From the NCBI RefSeq assembly GCF_000018425.1, contig NC_010424.1, forward strand, positions 682,001 through 746,000: a stretch of 64,000 bases of DNA. The letters run 5' to 3'. Shown here one piece after another: positions 18,241 through 27,849 of the stretch. Both the position numbers and the translations under genes were made by a program. The stretch is from Candidatus Desulforudis audaxviator MP104C (GTDB taxonomy: Bacteria; Bacillota; Desulfotomaculia; Desulfotomaculales; Desulforudaceae). Under the pieces are notes generated by a model that was not told where the DNA came from, did not search any database, and saw only the letters and a list, made by a program, of their open reading frames with translations. The number at the start of each line of letters is the position of its first letter. Positions within the stretch are counted from its first letter, which is position 1.

Positions 18241-19419
18241 ATGAGGAGCTGGAGTCGAATTTTCCCGGTTTGGATTGTTGCCGTGGCCCTTGCCTTTTTC
18301 ATCGCCGGTTGTGGGGGCCAGAGCGGGGCTCCCGAGAAAGTGGAGCCGTATAAGATTGGGGCCGTCATTGAGGTCAGCGGCCCGGCCGCTTCGCTCGGGG
18401 TGCCGCAGAAAAACACCCTGGAAATGCTGGCCGCCGACCTTAACGCCCGGGGCGGGATCAACGGCCATCCTGTGCAACTGATCATCCTGGACAACAAAAC
18501 CAACGAGACCGAGGCAGTGCTAGCGGCCAAGCGCCTGATCGACCAGGACAAGGTACTGGTTATTCTGGGCGGCAGCACCAGCGGCACGTCCCTGGCCATG
18601 GTGGATACCGTCCAGAAGAGCAGGGTGCCGATGATTTCCCTCGCGGCGTCCGCGAAGATCGTGGAGCCGGTGGCGGACCGCCACTGGGTGTTCAAGACGG
18701 CCCAGAGCGACATTTTGGTGGCGAACAAGATCGCCGCTTACCTGAAAAGCAAAGGGATCACCGACGTCGCGTTCATGTCCATGAACAATGCCTTCGGTGA
18801 CAGCGGCCGGGGGAGCTTCATGACCGCGGCGGCCGCCCACGGCCTGAAGGTAGTGGTGGACGAAAGGTTCGAAGTAGACGACAAGGACATGACCATGCAG
18901 TTGACCAAGGTCAAGGGTTCATCCGCTCAGGCGCTGGTCGTGTGGGCCATCCCTCCTTCGGCTTCAATAGTAACCAAGAACTTTCGGGATCTGAAGATGG
19001 CTATCCCTCTGATTCACACGCATGGGGTGGGCAATCAGACCTTTCTTGACCTGGCCGGGGGAGCCGCGGATGGGATCATCGCCCCGATGGGCAAGCTCCT
19101 GGTTGCGGAACAGCTTCCCGACACGGATCCCCAGAAAGCGTTGCTGCTTGAGTACCTGCAGGCTTACCAGGCGAAATACGGGGAGCGGCCGAGCACCTTC
19201 GGCGGGCACGGTTGGGACGCCTTCCAACTTGCCGTCAAGGCCATTGAGACGGCCGGCGCCGACCGGGCCGCCATTCGTGACGCGCTTGAAAACATCACCG
19301 GGTTCGTGGGTATCAGCGGGGTCTTCAACATGTCGGCGCAAGATCATAACGGCCTGGGAGAAGACTCAATGGTACTGGTCGAAGTAACAGACGGGAAATG
19401 GTCGCTGTTGAATCCGTAA
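18241..19419 (+). CDS. livK: Branched-chain amino-acid ABC transporter, substrate-binding lipoprotein
   Basis: Periplasmic-binding-fold type I protein of 392 residues. Signal peptide with lipobox FIAGC (Cys about 24), then the family opening IGAVIEVSGPAASLG, LNARGGINGHPVQLIILDNK and GGSTSGTSLA. AAGGAG lies 11 bases upstream. First gene of livKHMGF. The ligand may be an amino acid, urea or an aromatic compound. Confidence 0.92.
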   Translation: MRSWSRIFPVWIVAVALAFFIAGCGGQSGAPEKVEPYKIGAVIEVSGPAASLGVPQKNTLEMLAADLNARGGINGHPVQLIILDNKTNETEAVLAAKRLIDQDKVLVILGGSTSGTSLAMVDTVQKSRVPMISLAASAKIVEPVADRHWVFKTAQSDILVANKIAAYLKSKGITDVAFMSMNNAFGDSGRGSFMTAAAAHGLKVVVDERFEVDDKDMTMQLTKVKGSSAQALVVWAIPPSASIVTKNFRDLKMAIPLIHTHGVGNQTFLDLAGGAADGIIAPMGKLLVAEQLPDTDPQKALLLEYLQAYQAKYGERPSTFGGHGWDAFQLAVKAIETAGADRAAIRDALENITGFVGISGVFNMSAQDHNGLGEDSMVLVEVTDGKWSLLNP

Positions 19420-19447
19420 TTACTGATGCTGGAGAGGATCTGCCGAC

Positions 19448-20332
19448 GTGAGCCTTGAGAGTCAAATGCTCCAGTACCTGATTTCCGGCCTGACTCTGGG
19501 CAGCATATACGCTTTGATCGCCATCGGTCTGGTGGTGACCTTCAACATCACCGGGATTTTCAATCTGGCGCTGGGCGAGTTCGTAACCCTGGGCGCCCTG
19601 GTTTCCATCGCGTTGTATGCCGCCGGGTTGCCGCTTGTCGCCGCTTTTGCGCTGGCGGTGCTGTTCGCGGCGGCCCTGGGCGCTCTAATGGAGCGCGCGG
19701 CCATTCATCCGGCGCGGAAAGCCGACGCCACCATCCTGACACTGGTGATCATCACCATCGGCGTGGGTATCGCCATCCGGGGTGCGTCCCTGCTCATCTG
19801 GGGGACGCACCCGTACACTTTGCCCGCCTTTTCCCAGCATGCTCCTTTCACGGTCGGGGGGGCCGTCGTGATTCCCCAGAGCTTCTGGGTCTTGGGGCTG
19901 GCCGTCGTCTGCGTGGCGGCTTTATTTGCGTTCTTTGAGTTCACCTACCTCGGCAAGGCCGTCCGGGCCTGCGTGATGAACCGGACGGCCGCCCGCCTGG
20001 TGGGCATCAACCCGCAACGGCTGTCCCTCGCCGCCTTCGCCGCCACCGGAGCCTTGGGGGCGCTTGCGGGCATCTTCATTACGCCCATCACCTTTGCCAC
20101 CTACGACATGGGCTTTATGCTGGGCTTGAAGGGTTTTGTGGCCGCCATCCTCGGCGGAGTAACCAACGTCCCTGGGGCCATCATCGGCGGGTTTCTGCTG
20201 GGCATTCTGGAGGCTTTCGGGGTGGGATTGGTCGGTTCGGGACTCAAAGACGCAGTGGCCATGATCGTGATGATCGCGGTCATGCTGGTGCGCCCCACGG
20301 GCATCCTTGGGGCTTTCCGGCGCGAAGGATAA
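19448..20332 (+). CDS. livH: Branched-chain amino-acid ABC transporter permease LivH
   Basis: A 294-residue inner-membrane permease with about eight hydrophobic segments. LTLGSIYALIAIGLVVTFNITGIFNLALGEF and the coupling-loop region VRACVMNRTAARLVGIN are typical (quoted in part). GTG start after GGAGAGG. Confidence 0.9.
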   Translation: MSLESQMLQYLISGLTLGSIYALIAIGLVVTFNITGIFNLALGEFVTLGALVSIALYAAGLPLVAAFALAVLFAAALGALMERAAIHPARKADATILTLVIITIGVGIAIRGASLLIWGTHPYTLPAFSQHAPFTVGGAVVIPQSFWVLGLAVVCVAALFAFFEFTYLGKAVRACVMNRTAARLVGINPQRLSLAAFAATGALGALAGIFITPITFATYDMGFMLGLKGFVAAILGGVTNVPGAIIGGFLLGILEAFGVGLVGSGLKDAVAMIVMIAVMLVRPTGILGAFRREG

Positions 20333-20351
20333 TGTTTTTCCGGGTGAGAAA

Positions 20352-21359
20352 ATGAACTACTGGGCAAAGAACAAAAACATCATTTTAGTACTTCTGGTCG
20401 TCACTTTATTCGCTCTCTTCCCGCTGGTGGTCAAGAGTAGCTATTTTCTGGGGATTTTTGTGATTGCGGGGCTTTACTCCATTGTGGCGGTGGGCTTGGG
20501 CTTGCTCTTGGGCTACGCCGGCCAGGTGTCTTTCGGCCAGGCGGCCTTCTACGGCCTGGGCGCCTACACGGCCGCCATTCTTTCCGGAACCTACGGCTGG
20601 CCGCCGTTGTTGGCGCTTGCCGCGGCGCCGTTCCTCCCGGCGGTGGTGGCGGCGGTAATCGGCCGGCCGATCTTGAGGCTCAGGGAGCATTACCTGGTGC
20701 TGGGGACACTTGGCTTCGGTATCCTGGTTTATATCCTGCTGAAAGAATTCGTGGGCTTAACGGGCGGACCCTCCGGCTATACTGGAATTCCGTACCTCAG
20801 CATCGGGGGACTGGTGCTGAACACCGATGTCCAGTTCTTCTACCTGGTCTGGTTTTTCGCTTTCCTTACCCTGGTGGGCGCCTGGAACCTGGTAAACAGC
20901 AGAATCGGGCGGGCTTTGCGGGCGATTCACGGCAGCGAAGTGGCCGCCGAGGCGGCGGGGATCGACACCGCGCGTTTGAAGCTGAAGGTCTTCATCCTGA
21001 GCGCCTTCCTCGCCGGCCTGGCCGGCGGCCTTTATGCCTTTTACATCACATTCGTCAGCCCATCGCCGTTCGGCTTCCACGCCTCCATCCAGTTTGTGCT
21101 GATGGCCGTCGTGGGGGGCGCGGCCACCGTTTGGGGACCGGTGGTCGGCGCGTTTGTCATTGTCGGCCTGATTGAATTCCTGCGCTGGGCGGTGCCGGTA
21201 GTGCTCCCCAAGGCCGGCGGAGAGTTTGAGATCATATTCTTCGGAATCATACTGGTCCTGGTCCTTCTTTTCCGTCCCGAGGGGATCTTGAGCCACAAAC
21301 GCCGCAGACGGTTGGAGCCGGAGGCGGGTAAGGAGGCGGCCGAAACGTGCTCGACGTAA
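20352..21359 (+). CDS. livM: Branched-chain amino-acid ABC transporter permease LivM
   Basis: A 335-residue permease with multiple membrane segments. Motifs GLLLGYAGQVSFGQAAFYGLGAY and GRALRAIHGSEVAAEAAGID. The ATG at 20352 follows GGGTGAGAA. It overlaps livG by 13 bases. Confidence 0.9.
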   Translation: MNYWAKNKNIILVLLVVTLFALFPLVVKSSYFLGIFVIAGLYSIVAVGLGLLLGYAGQVSFGQAAFYGLGAYTAAILSGTYGWPPLLALAAAPFLPAVVAAVIGRPILRLREHYLVLGTLGFGILVYILLKEFVGLTGGPSGYTGIPYLSIGGLVLNTDVQFFYLVWFFAFLTLVGAWNLVNSRIGRALRAIHGSEVAAEAAGIDTARLKLKVFILSAFLAGLAGGLYAFYITFVSPSPFGFHASIQFVLMAVVGGAATVWGPVVGAFVIVGLIEFLRWAVPVVLPKAGGEFEIIFFGIILVLVLLFRPEGILSHKRRRRLEPEAGKEAAETCST

Positions 21360-22105
21360 AGAACCTGACCAAAACTTTCGGGGGTCTGGTGGCCGTCAAC
21401 CGGGCGAGTTTTTCGGTCAATCCCGGGGAGATCCTGGCCGTCATCGGCCCCAACGGCGCCGGAAAAACCACGATTTTCAACCTGATTACGGGCTTGCTCA
21501 CCCCGGACGAAGGCGAAATCAGTTTTCAGGGTCACCCACTTATCGGACTGAAGCCTCACCAGATTGCCAGGCTTGGGATTTCCCGGACTTTTCAGAACCT
21601 GGAGTTGTTCCGGGCCATGACTGTGGCCGAAAACGTAATGGTTGGGGCTTACACGAAAGGAAAGACCGGTTTCGTCCGGGCCATTCTCCGCCGTCCCGGA
21701 ACGACCGCCGGAGACCGGAAGCGATACGGCGAGGCCCTGGACTTGCTGCGCGCCGTCAACCTGGCCGACTACGCCGATGAACCCGCGGAAAGCCTCCCCT
21801 TCGGTCTGCAGCGGCTCCTGGAGATCGCCCGCGCCCTAGCCGCCGGGCCGAAGCTGGTGCTCCTGGACGAGCCCGCCGCGGGCTTAAACGCCGGCGAATC
21901 ACAGGCCCTGGTCGATTTCCTGCGCGGACTGCGGGAGCAGAACCTGACCTTTGTGCTGGTGGAGCACGACATGACTACGGTGATGGACGTGGCCGACCGG
22001 ATTGTGGTTCTAAATTTCGGCTCGGTGATCGCGGCGGGCACACCGGCGGAAATCAGGTCCAACCCCGAGGTCATCCGGGCCTATCTGGGAGAGGATGAAA
22101 CTTGA
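21347..22105 (+). CDS. livG: Branched-chain amino-acid ABC transporter ATPase LivG
   Basis: A 252-residue ATPase: Walker A GPNGAGKTT, Walker B LVLLDEPAAGL, H-loop VEHDM. The signature region reads LPFGLQRLLEIARAL, where LSYGxQR is usual. GTG start inside the livM end; the stop overlaps livF (TGATG). Confidence 0.93.
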   Translation: MLDVKNLTKTFGGLVAVNRASFSVNPGEILAVIGPNGAGKTTIFNLITGLLTPDEGEISFQGHPLIGLKPHQIARLGISRTFQNLELFRAMTVAENVMVGAYTKGKTGFVRAILRRPGTTAGDRKRYGEALDLLRAVNLADYADEPAESLPFGLQRLLEIARALAAGPKLVLLDEPAAGLNAGESQALVDFLRGLREQNLTFVLVEHDMTTVMDVADRIVVLNFGSVIAAGTPAEIRSNPEVIRAYLGEDET

Positions 22106-22821
22106 TGCTGGCGGTGAAGGACCTCACCGTATCCCGGGGCCATATCCGGGTATTGAACGGCTTGACTTTTTCGGTGTCCGCCGGTGAAATCGTGGCCGTG
22201 TTGGGGGCGAACGGCGCTGGTAAGAGCACCCTGGTCGGGACACTGGCCGGACTCTACCCACCTTCCGCAGGGGAAATCATCTTTCAGAACCAGACCCTTA
22301 CCGGCCGGTCGCCGGAAGCCGTGGTGCACGCCGGCATCAGCTTGGTGCCCGAACATCGCCAGCTCTTCGGGGGCTTAAGTGTCCGGGACAACCTGATCTT
22401 GGGGGCCTACCACCGGTACCGCGCGGCAAAAAAGGAACTACCGCAACTTCTGGAGGATGTGTATCGCTTATTTCCGGCGTTGCGCGAAAAACAACACAAG
22501 CCCGCCCAGACCTTGAGCGGCGGTTTGCAGCAGATGCTGGCCATCGGCCGGGGGCTGATGGCGGCCCCACGCCTTCTTTTGTTGGACGAACCGTCCGTGG
22601 GCCTCGCCCCGCTGGTGGTACGTGAGATAATGACGACTTTGTCTGAACTGCGCGCCAAGGGCCAGACCATCATCCTGGTGGAGCAGAACGCCCGCGCCGC
22701 TCTCAGAATCGCCGACCGGGCCTGGGTTCTGGAACGAGGCCGGATCGCCCTGTCCGACACCGCCGAAAAACTCCGCGAAGACGCTCGCATCCAGTCCGCA
22801 TATCTGGGCCGGCGCCCGTGA
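22105..22821 (+). CDS. livF: Branched-chain amino-acid ABC transporter ATPase LivF
   Basis: A 238-residue ATPase: Walker A GANGAGKST, signature LSGGLQQMLAIGRGL, Walker B LLLLDEPSVGLAP. The ATG at 22105 overlaps the livG stop by one base. Last gene of the transporter operon; no clear terminator follows. Confidence 0.93.
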   Translation: MLAVKDLTVSRGHIRVLNGLTFSVSAGEIVAVLGANGAGKSTLVGTLAGLYPPSAGEIIFQNQTLTGRSPEAVVHAGISLVPEHRQLFGGLSVRDNLILGAYHRYRAAKKELPQLLEDVYRLFPALREKQHKPAQTLSGGLQQMLAIGRGLMAAPRLLLLDEPSVGLAPLVVREIMTTLSELRAKGQTIILVEQNARAALRIADRAWVLERGRIALSDTAEKLREDARIQSAYLGRRP

Positions 22822-23013
22822 ACCCGCAACTTGATCAGTCCACGGCGCCGGTTTACACCGTCGCACAAAGTAGTTGATGCATGCTTCCGGGCACAGTTCC
22901 ACGTCCTGGCGATATGGTTTGCCTTTGTCTTGTTCCCAACCCCGGGAGTTACACGTATTTCCAATAGTTGAGCTGCGTGTGTTGATGCTGAACCGAATGA
23001 TGGTGCAGCGGTT

Positions 23014-23220
23014 ATGGTTATTATTGCCGTTAAGAGTCGCGGATTGTCATTGCAGGATTGTCAGCTGGAATTATCCAAGACTTCTCGTAACTTGAAGGAA
23101 TTACTTCAACCGCGAAGAAAGAAACAACGCGTAGTTCTATGTAGGATGAACAATGTATTAGGCGTAGAGAGTGACTCCATGCCGACAGTGTTTTGTTCTG
23201 CACTGGTGAATGTCACATGA
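23014..23220 (+). CDS. Hypothetical small protein coupled to the methyltransferase gene
   Basis: A 68-codon frame whose TGA overlaps the next ATG (ATGA), the arrangement of translationally coupled genes. The frame is open about 13 codons further upstream without a clear start, so it may be the 3' remnant of a longer gene. Its second half is basic (RRKKQR). No family recognised. The rest of 22822-23013 shows nothing I can assign, and base composition drops here compared with the liv operon. Confidence 0.35.
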   Translation: MVIIAVKSRGLSLQDCQLELSKTSRNLKELLQPRRKKQRVVLCRMNNVLGVESDSMPTVFCSALVNVT

Positions 23221-23954
23221 ACACGAATCGTGAACTGCTTTGGCGTGTATACTCACAGGTTTACGATATTGTTATGGCCAGCTTCCTACCCTACCAGATA
23301 CTTACCGAAAGAGTTGCGGCAAGTCTCAGTCCTTCTCCAGGATCCCGCATTCTCGATGCCGGTTGTGGGACAGGCCATCTATTGCACTATCTGCTTCGTT
23401 GGCGTTCAGATCTGGAAGCGGTGGGGATTGACTTCTCTACGGCTATGCTGAACCGGGCCAGGGCGAAGTCAAAAGACTCTAGGAGAATTACTTGGCGTAA
23501 GGTCAACCTCAACTACCCACTGCCGTTTTCCGATGGGGAATTCGATGCAATCGCCTGTGTCAATGTACTTTACGCGGTGGATGAGCCGTTGTTTCTGTTG
23601 CAGGAACTAAGGAGGGTGCTCAGGGAAGGTGGCCGACTGGTCCTTGTGACACCAATTTACAGGCCCAAGATGGGTTCTATCTTCGGCGAACATGTACAGC
23701 AGTTGAAAGAGAGGAACCCAAAAGCCTGGCCCGTGATTCTGCTTGGTCAAATAATCAGGCTTGCGCCATCACTTGTTGTCTTCGTAGCCGCAAACCGTTC
23801 CATTCAGAAAGACCGTTCCTTCCATTTTTTCAAAGAAGACCAATTGTACAGGATGTTGCTTGAATCAGGCTTTCGGACTAGTCCCTTGGAAAGGGTGTAT
23901 GGTGACCAAGCCTGGCTTGCGGTGGGCGAAAAAGGGACAAAACCCATCCTCTGA
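23217..23954 (+). CDS. Class I SAM-dependent methyltransferase
   Basis: UbiE/Methyltransf_11-like protein of 245 residues: motif I ILDAGCGTGHLL, acidic strand end VGIDFS, motif II/III FDAIACVNVLYAV and the post-III LREGGRLVLVTPI. A hydrophobic stretch near 175-195 (LGQIIRLAPSLVVFVA) may touch membrane or a lipid substrate. Upstream of a ketosynthase, it could modify a polyketide or lipid product, but that is inference. Confidence 0.85.
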   Translation: MNTNRELLWRVYSQVYDIVMASFLPYQILTERVAASLSPSPGSRILDAGCGTGHLLHYLLRWRSDLEAVGIDFSTAMLNRARAKSKDSRRITWRKVNLNYPLPFSDGEFDAIACVNVLYAVDEPLFLLQELRRVLREGGRLVLVTPIYRPKMGSIFGEHVQQLKERNPKAWPVILLGQIIRLAPSLVVFVAANRSIQKDRSFHFFKEDQLYRMLLESGFRTSPLERVYGDQAWLAVGEKGTKPIL

Positions 23955-23985
23955 TTGGATCAGTGCCAGCGGGAGGTGTTTCAGC

Positions 23986-25212
23986 GTGACCGAAGCGGTT
24001 ATTACCGGCTTGGGGCCCATAGCCCCCAATGGTTTCGGAAAGAGTCATTTCTGGGAAGCTCTTAAAATGGGAAGGTCAGGTATTAGGCGTGTTTTTGGCG
24101 ATAACGGTACAGCCGCTCAAATCGCCGGTCGAGTTCCACGGGAATGGCTGGATACTGTCCTCAACGGCGATTCGTCGAATGAGACGGCCTGGCCCACGGT
24201 AATGATCATGGCTGCTGCGCGCCTTGCTCTGGAGGACGCGGGACTTAGTCAAAAAGAGTTTGCGTCGTGCAACTCGGCAATTGTGGTTGGTGTGAGCTTG
24301 ATTGACATGGAGATGACTGAAAAAGAGTTTTACTCCTTCAAGGAGTATGGTGTACTCAGTCCATTCGCACTCGCCTCAGCCAACCCGCACGCGCCGGCCA
24401 GCCATATTGCTCGTGAGTTGCATTGTAGCGGAAAAGTGATCACCTATGCGGGCACTTGTTCTTCCGGGCTTCTTAGCATTTCTTCCGGAGCCGAAATGAT
24501 TTTGCGGGGTGAAGCGGATGTATTACTGGCAGGAGGTGGTGACTCATGCATCACCCCATTCGTAGTCAGTAGCTTCACAGCTGCCGGACTCCACCCTCCT
24601 AGATTCGGCGACGATCCAACGGTGGAATGCAGGCCATTCGACGCAAGGCGTGAAGGGGGCGTGCTTTCTGAAGGTGCCGGAATTGTGGTATTGGAAAGTA
24701 TTGAGCATGCCCGTCGGCGGGGGGCACACATCTACGCCCGGGTAACGGGTTGGGGTATGGCCAATGCCACATTGCCCATGTCCACCAGGGATGCCTTTGC
24801 TTCGGCGATGGAGCAGGCACTGGCAAAGGCGGGTATCGAGCCGGGTATGGTTGACTATGTCTCTGCCCACGCTCCGGGAATAAAGCTGTCGGACAGATTA
24901 GAAGTGGCTGCAATCAAACGTGTGTTCGGATCCCACGCCTATAATCTTTCGGTTAGCTCCATCAAGTCAATGATCGGTAATCCTTTGGCCGCATCTGGTC
25001 CCTTGCAGGTTATTGCCGTGGCCCAGGCTATGGAACACAGTTTCATACCCCCGACTATCAACTATCAGTATTCTGATGCAGGCTGTGATCTAGACTTTGT
25101 ACCCAATTTCGGTCGGGTGGCCAGGGTGGCTACAGCGGTAATTAACTCGTCCGGCATCGGGGGTTGTATCGCCTCCTTGATTCTGGCCAAGCCCCAGACC
25201 ACATTGAGGTAG
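23986..25212 (+). CDS. FabF-like beta-ketoacyl synthase with a Cys-His-Asn active site
   Basis: Thiolase-fold condensing enzyme of 408 residues. The nucleophile Cys is in TCSSGL, the first His in SAHAPGIKLSDRLE and the conserved Lys in SSIKSMIGN. The second catalytic His of KAS I/II enzymes (normally GH in KSMxGH) is Asn here. GTG start at 23986 with GGGAGGTG upstream; longer readings overlap the methyltransferase. No acyl-carrier protein or chain-length factor gene is adjacent. Seven bases separate it from the sensor kinase gene, suggesting one transcript. Confidence 0.85.
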   Translation: MTEAVITGLGPIAPNGFGKSHFWEALKMGRSGIRRVFGDNGTAAQIAGRVPREWLDTVLNGDSSNETAWPTVMIMAAARLALEDAGLSQKEFASCNSAIVVGVSLIDMEMTEKEFYSFKEYGVLSPFALASANPHAPASHIARELHCSGKVITYAGTCSSGLLSISSGAEMILRGEADVLLAGGGDSCITPFVVSSFTAAGLHPPRFGDDPTVECRPFDARREGGVLSEGAGIVVLESIEHARRRGAHIYARVTGWGMANATLPMSTRDAFASAMEQALAKAGIEPGMVDYVSAHAPGIKLSDRLEVAAIKRVFGSHAYNLSVSSIKSMIGNPLAASGPLQVIAVAQAMEHSFIPPTINYQYSDAGCDLDFVPNFGRVARVATAVINSSGIGGCIASLILAKPQTTLR

Positions 25213-25219
25213 TATTCTT

Positions 25220-27787
25220 ATGGAATCTCCTAACATATTGAACTTGACGACGATAGCCCTCGGCCTCACTGCGGTGTCCTTTGTTGTGTTAGGCATTATT
25301 GTCTTCAGGAGAGAACCACGAGCATTGCTGCATCGTGTTTTTTTTAGCACGACGATTGGTGCTTCGCTATGGGTTATTGCCGTTCTGGTTGTCACCGTAG
25401 TGAATGAATATCACGCCTTATTATTCTGGATAAGGCTGTCCCACGCCTTGGCCTCACTTTTCCCTTGTTTCGTTGTTGCACTGATATACACTTTTGAATC
25501 TGATAGACATTATCCAAAGGCTAAAGTTGCTGGGGTTTTTGCCTTAGGCTTGGTTCTCGGTGTATTGAGTATGACAAATGCGATCATCAGCGATGTAGCA
25601 CCCCCCCTGGAAGAAAAGAACGTTGTGTACGGCGCTCTTTTTGTTGTCTATCCCTTGTTTTTTGCCGGTGGTATCATTTTCGCGCTACACAAGGTGATCC
25701 GCTTACTACGAAGAGTGCGCGGGCTGGCTCGGCTGCAATTGCGCTACTTCATCGGAGGCATTCTGGCCTCTTTTGTCGCTGGCAGTTTGGCAAACATTTT
25801 CCTCCCTCTAATGGGGAAGGCAAGCGTAGACGTACGGAACCTAGGACCCCTATCCATTATGATCGCCATATCTACGATCACTTACGCGATCCTGCGCTAC
25901 CGCCTGATGGACATTCGCCTGGCTTTCGGCACGGTTCTTACCTATGGTTTTGCCATCGTCATCCTGTGCGTCGTGACGGCCTTGCCGGTTTATGTGCTGC
26001 AGACCTTTTTCGGTGTCCGGATGGAGGCTTTGTTTTACTACTATTATTTGGTACTTGTTGTAGGTATGGTGGTCCTTCTGTTCAGACCGTTGAGAAACGG
26101 ATTGGAATCCTTAGTCCACCGCTATTACTATCGTGGAGCCTACGACTACTTCAACACCTTACTCACCGCCGGCAAAACGACCGTTACCATTCTTGACCGG
26201 GACAGGCTTCTTAAGTTCCTGATTGACAAGTGGATAGACACCATCGGCGTCACCGGCGTAATCTTCTTCCTCAGGGGTCCCGACGGTTGCTTCAGTCCGG
26301 TGGCCGAAAGGCACCTGCCGGCTCACGTCCCTGAAGACGATAGCGAGGCTCGTACGCGGGCAGAAGTGGAACACGAGGTCGAAGAGGGCCGCGCCCCTGA
26401 AGACAACGGTGAGGTCCGCACACCGGGCCGGGCGCTTATGTCCCACCTGGAAGAGCGCAGTGATGTGCTTCTGTTTACCGACCTGAGGGGTTTTGTCCCA
26501 CAGGAGAAAGGGCGGTTGCTTGCTAAGCAGATGGCCGCTCTGCGGGCCGAGGCCGCGGTCCCAGTGGTTGTGGACGGGCGGTTGGAGGGTGTGTTTTTTC
26601 TTGGGTCAAAGCTCTCGGGTGAACCCTATTCGCGGGAAGACGTAAAACTGCTTTCCACTTTGGTGTCCCAAGTTACTGTTTCTCTGAAAAACGCGCAGCT
26701 CTACCAGGAAGTGCTGGTGATGAAGCGGTACCTGGAAAATGTGTTGGAGAACATGGGCAACGGCCTGATTGCGGTTGACCCGTCGGGGATAATCACTACC
26801 TTCAACAGCGCCGCTGAAAGGCTGACCGGTCTGGCCGCCGGAAAGGTGCTGGGAAAGAAGGCGAGAGAAGTCCTGGACCCGGCGATCAGCGGGCTGATGC
26901 TGCAGACGATGGAGACGGCCGAAGCGAAGGGTGAAGTGGAATTGGAGATCCACGCCAATGAGGTGATCCGCTACGTATCCTGCAACACGGCGGTACTGGA
27001 GACGCCGGAAAGTGGACGGCGGGGTGCGATTCTGGTGATGAGCGACGTAACACAGATCAAGGAATTGGAGCGCGAAAAAAGCCAGATTCAGCGGCTCGCC
27101 TCCTTGGGTCAAGTTGCGGCCGGCATGGCTCACGAGATTAAAAACCCCCTTGTTTCGATCAAGACGTTTGCAGAACTTTTGCCGGAGAAATATGAAAACC
27201 CGGAGTTCCGCATTAATTTCTCTCGGATCGTCAGCCAAGAAATCGAACGTATCAACAACCTAGTGACGGAACTCCTTGGTTTTGCCCGCCCTTCCCGGCT
27301 TCACTGCGAAGAGGTCAACGCCGGTGCCCTTATGGACGAAGTGCTGCTTCTGTTGTCTCCCCAGCTCGACAGCCAAAATATTCGGGTGCACAGACAATAT
27401 GACCCAAAGGTTCGTCCCCTATGGGCGGACAAAAACCAACTAAAGCAGGCGTTTTTCAACGTTTGTCTGAACGGTATTCAGGCCATGTCCGCCGGAGGGG
27501 AGCTAAGAGTATCCATCCTTGCCGAATCCGGTGGGAATCAATCAGACAAAGGCTCCGCTCCGACGGGAGGAAAGGTGAAGATTGTTGTCGAAGATACAGG
27601 GGTGGGCATTTCTGCCAAGGAAAAGGACAGGGTCTTCGACCCGTTTTTCACCACCAAGCCCGAGGGTGTGGGCATCGGGTTGAGCATCAGTCACAAGATT
27701 GTAGTCGATCATGGGGGGACCATCCAGATCAGAAGCAGGCAAGGAGAAGGCGCGACCTTTGAAATTTGCCTTCCGGTTGCTAGCTAA
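25220..27787 (+). CDS. Membrane sensor histidine kinase (7TM-GAF-PAS-HisKA-HATPase)
   Basis: An 855-residue kinase. Residues 1-300 hold seven to nine hydrophobic helices, like PrsK/7TM sensor kinases. A GAF domain spans about 310-500 with an acidic insert near 375-400, PAS about 510-620, the H-box is GMAHEIKNPLVSIKTF, and the ATPase has N-box NVCLNGIQAM, G1 VVEDTGVGIS and G2 GVGIGLSI. All catalytic motifs are intact. It lies directly downstream of the ketosynthase and upstream of a second kinase and an HD-GYP regulator. Confidence 0.92.
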   Translation: MESPNILNLTTIALGLTAVSFVVLGIIVFRREPRALLHRVFFSTTIGASLWVIAVLVVTVVNEYHALLFWIRLSHALASLFPCFVVALIYTFESDRHYPKAKVAGVFALGLVLGVLSMTNAIISDVAPPLEEKNVVYGALFVVYPLFFAGGIIFALHKVIRLLRRVRGLARLQLRYFIGGILASFVAGSLANIFLPLMGKASVDVRNLGPLSIMIAISTITYAILRYRLMDIRLAFGTVLTYGFAIVILCVVTALPVYVLQTFFGVRMEALFYYYYLVLVVGMVVLLFRPLRNGLESLVHRYYYRGAYDYFNTLLTAGKTTVTILDRDRLLKFLIDKWIDTIGVTGVIFFLRGPDGCFSPVAERHLPAHVPEDDSEARTRAEVEHEVEEGRAPEDNGEVRTPGRALMSHLEERSDVLLFTDLRGFVPQEKGRLLAKQMAALRAEAAVPVVVDGRLEGVFFLGSKLSGEPYSREDVKLLSTLVSQVTVSLKNAQLYQEVLVMKRYLENVLENMGNGLIAVDPSGIITTFNSAAERLTGLAAGKVLGKKAREVLDPAISGLMLQTMETAEAKGEVELEIHANEVIRYVSCNTAVLETPESGRRGAILVMSDVTQIKELEREKSQIQRLASLGQVAAGMAHEIKNPLVSIKTFAELLPEKYENPEFRINFSRIVSQEIERINNLVTELLGFARPSRLHCEEVNAGALMDEVLLLLSPQLDSQNIRVHRQYDPKVRPLWADKNQLKQAFFNVCLNGIQAMSAGGELRVSILAESGGNQSDKGSAPTGGKVKIVVEDTGVGISAKEKDRVFDPFFTTKPEGVGIGLSISHKIVVDHGGTIQIRSRQGEGATFEICLPVAS

Positions 27788-27849
27788 GCGGGCTTTTGCC
27801 TAAGAATGAAGATACAACGGTCCACTCGGTCGGGAGAGAGGGAATCAGT

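Noticed and set aside
22874-23095. 73-codon frame in the gap after livF
   Set aside because: Composition is not protein-like, it overlaps the better-supported 23014 frame, and it has no ribosome site.
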